The notes beneath the pieces are model-generated. The model saw only the letters and a program-made list of their open reading frames with translations. It did no database searches and was not told where the DNA came from. Of a DNA stretch of 5,467 nt, positions 5,359 to 5,467 are shown piece after piece. The stretch is from the NCBI GenBank assembly GCA_012965625.1, contig DTSC01000051.1, positions 1-5,467 on the forward strand, given 5' to 3'. The DNA is from Flavobacteriales bacterium (GTDB taxonomy: Bacteria > Bacteroidota > Bacteroidia > NORP154). The position numbers and the translations under genes are program-made. Each line of letters starts with the position of its first letter. Within the stretch, counting starts at the first letter, position 1.

Positions 5359-5397
5359 AAAAAAGAAAACCCCCTGTAATTAATGAACTACAGAGGG
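5359..5397 (-). terminator. Intrinsic terminator downstream of tRNA-Asp
   Basis: On the minus strand CCCTCTGTA (5397-5389) pairs with TACAGGGGG (5378-5370) in a 9-bp stem with one T-G pair and a 10-nt loop. A T-rich tract TTTTCTTTTTT follows (5369-5359). It starts 13 bp after the tRNA 3' end, as expected for a tRNA transcript terminator. Confidence 0.8.
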
Positions 5398-5410
5398 TTA
5401 TGTTCTTACT

Positions 5411-5467
5411 TGGCGGTCCGGACGGGACTCGAACCCGCGACCTCCTGCGTGACAGGCAGGCATTCTA
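5411..5467 (-). tRNA. tRNA-Asp (anticodon GTC), 5' part beyond the window
   Basis: The last 57 nt of a tRNA are visible on the minus strand. The anticodon stem CCTGC/GCAGG encloses the loop CTGTCAC with anticodon GTC at 5453-5451, read as Asp. The T arm has stem GCGGG/CCCGT and loop TTCGAGT. The 3' acceptor strand CCGGACC is followed by discriminator G (5414) and an encoded CCA (5413-5411). About 20 nt of the 5' end (acceptor 5' strand and most of the D arm) lie outside, so acceptor pairing cannot be checked. Its 3' end is the intact partner of the fragment at 3266-3288. Confidence 0.93.

Larger units (their letters stand above)
3266..5435. mobile_element. Candidate 2.15-kb tRNA-Asp-associated insertion (no integrase visible)
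   Basis: The segment is bounded by the 21/23 direct repeats of the tRNA-Asp 3' end. Inside are three minus-strand genes for exported proteins (T9SS-tail protein, FISUMP protein, broken LRR-type protein) and a terminator immediately behind the intact tRNA. Arguments for an insertion are the repeat orientation, its position at a tRNA 3' end, the interrupted gene at the distal boundary, and the change of gene content and strand relative to the left half. Arguments against a recently active element are the lack of an integrase or excisionase and the degenerate distal repeat. It may be a decayed remnant, a cargo segment mobilised in trans, or a local tRNA duplication that decayed. Confidence 0.35.

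Noticed and set aside
1..5467. CRISPR array, toxin-antitoxin pair, or known defence system
   Set aside because: No regularly spaced repeats and no recognisable nuclease, toxin, antitoxin or effector gene occur on either strand.

Overview
The window looks like a piece of a Bacteroidota (probably marine flavobacterial-type) chromosome. The evidence is a type IX secretion (T9SS) sorting tail, a FISUMP-domain surface protein, a leucine-rich-repeat-type secreted protein start typical of this phylum, mostly absent Shine-Dalgarno sequences, and a promoter element of the TAnnTTTG type in front of the sigma-factor gene. No species assignment is possible from the sequence alone.

Left part (1-2443, + strand): the 3' end of a Pfa-type polyunsaturated-fatty-acid/secondary-lipid synthase operon. 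It contains the last 57 codons of a pfaC-like FabA-type dehydratase, a full pfaD-like trans-acting enoyl reductase, and a 4'-phosphopantetheinyl transferase (pfaE-like) starting 2 nt after the pfaD stop. Together these supply the last dehydratase domain, the enoyl reductase, and the enzyme that activates the acyl-carrier domains of the synthase, whose other subunits lie to the left of the window.

Middle (2444-3257): a 149-bp leader region with an imperfect palindrome and a -7 promoter element, then an ECF41/SigJ-like sigma factor whose usual C-terminal SnoaL-like domain is cut to about 40 residues. An intrinsic terminator reading leftward follows.

Right part (3258-5467, - strand): a possible small tRNA-associated insertion. 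An intact but window-truncated tRNA-Asp(GTC) lies at the right edge. A degenerate copy of the last 23 nt of its body (21/23 identical, same orientation) lies 2.15 kb away at 3266-3288. Between the two copies are three leftward genes for exported proteins: a small T9SS-sorted protein, a FISUMP protein 16 bp downstream of it, and a broken LRR-type secreted protein whose reading frame ends inside the tRNA-like fragment. Each tRNA 3' end is followed by its own intrinsic terminator. No integrase, transposase, CRISPR array or reverse transcriptase is visible.

The observations most worth following up are the tRNA-Asp repeat pair and what it encloses, the N/Y-rich C-terminus of the FISUMP protein, and the pfaD-pfaE coupling in a Bacteroidota background.
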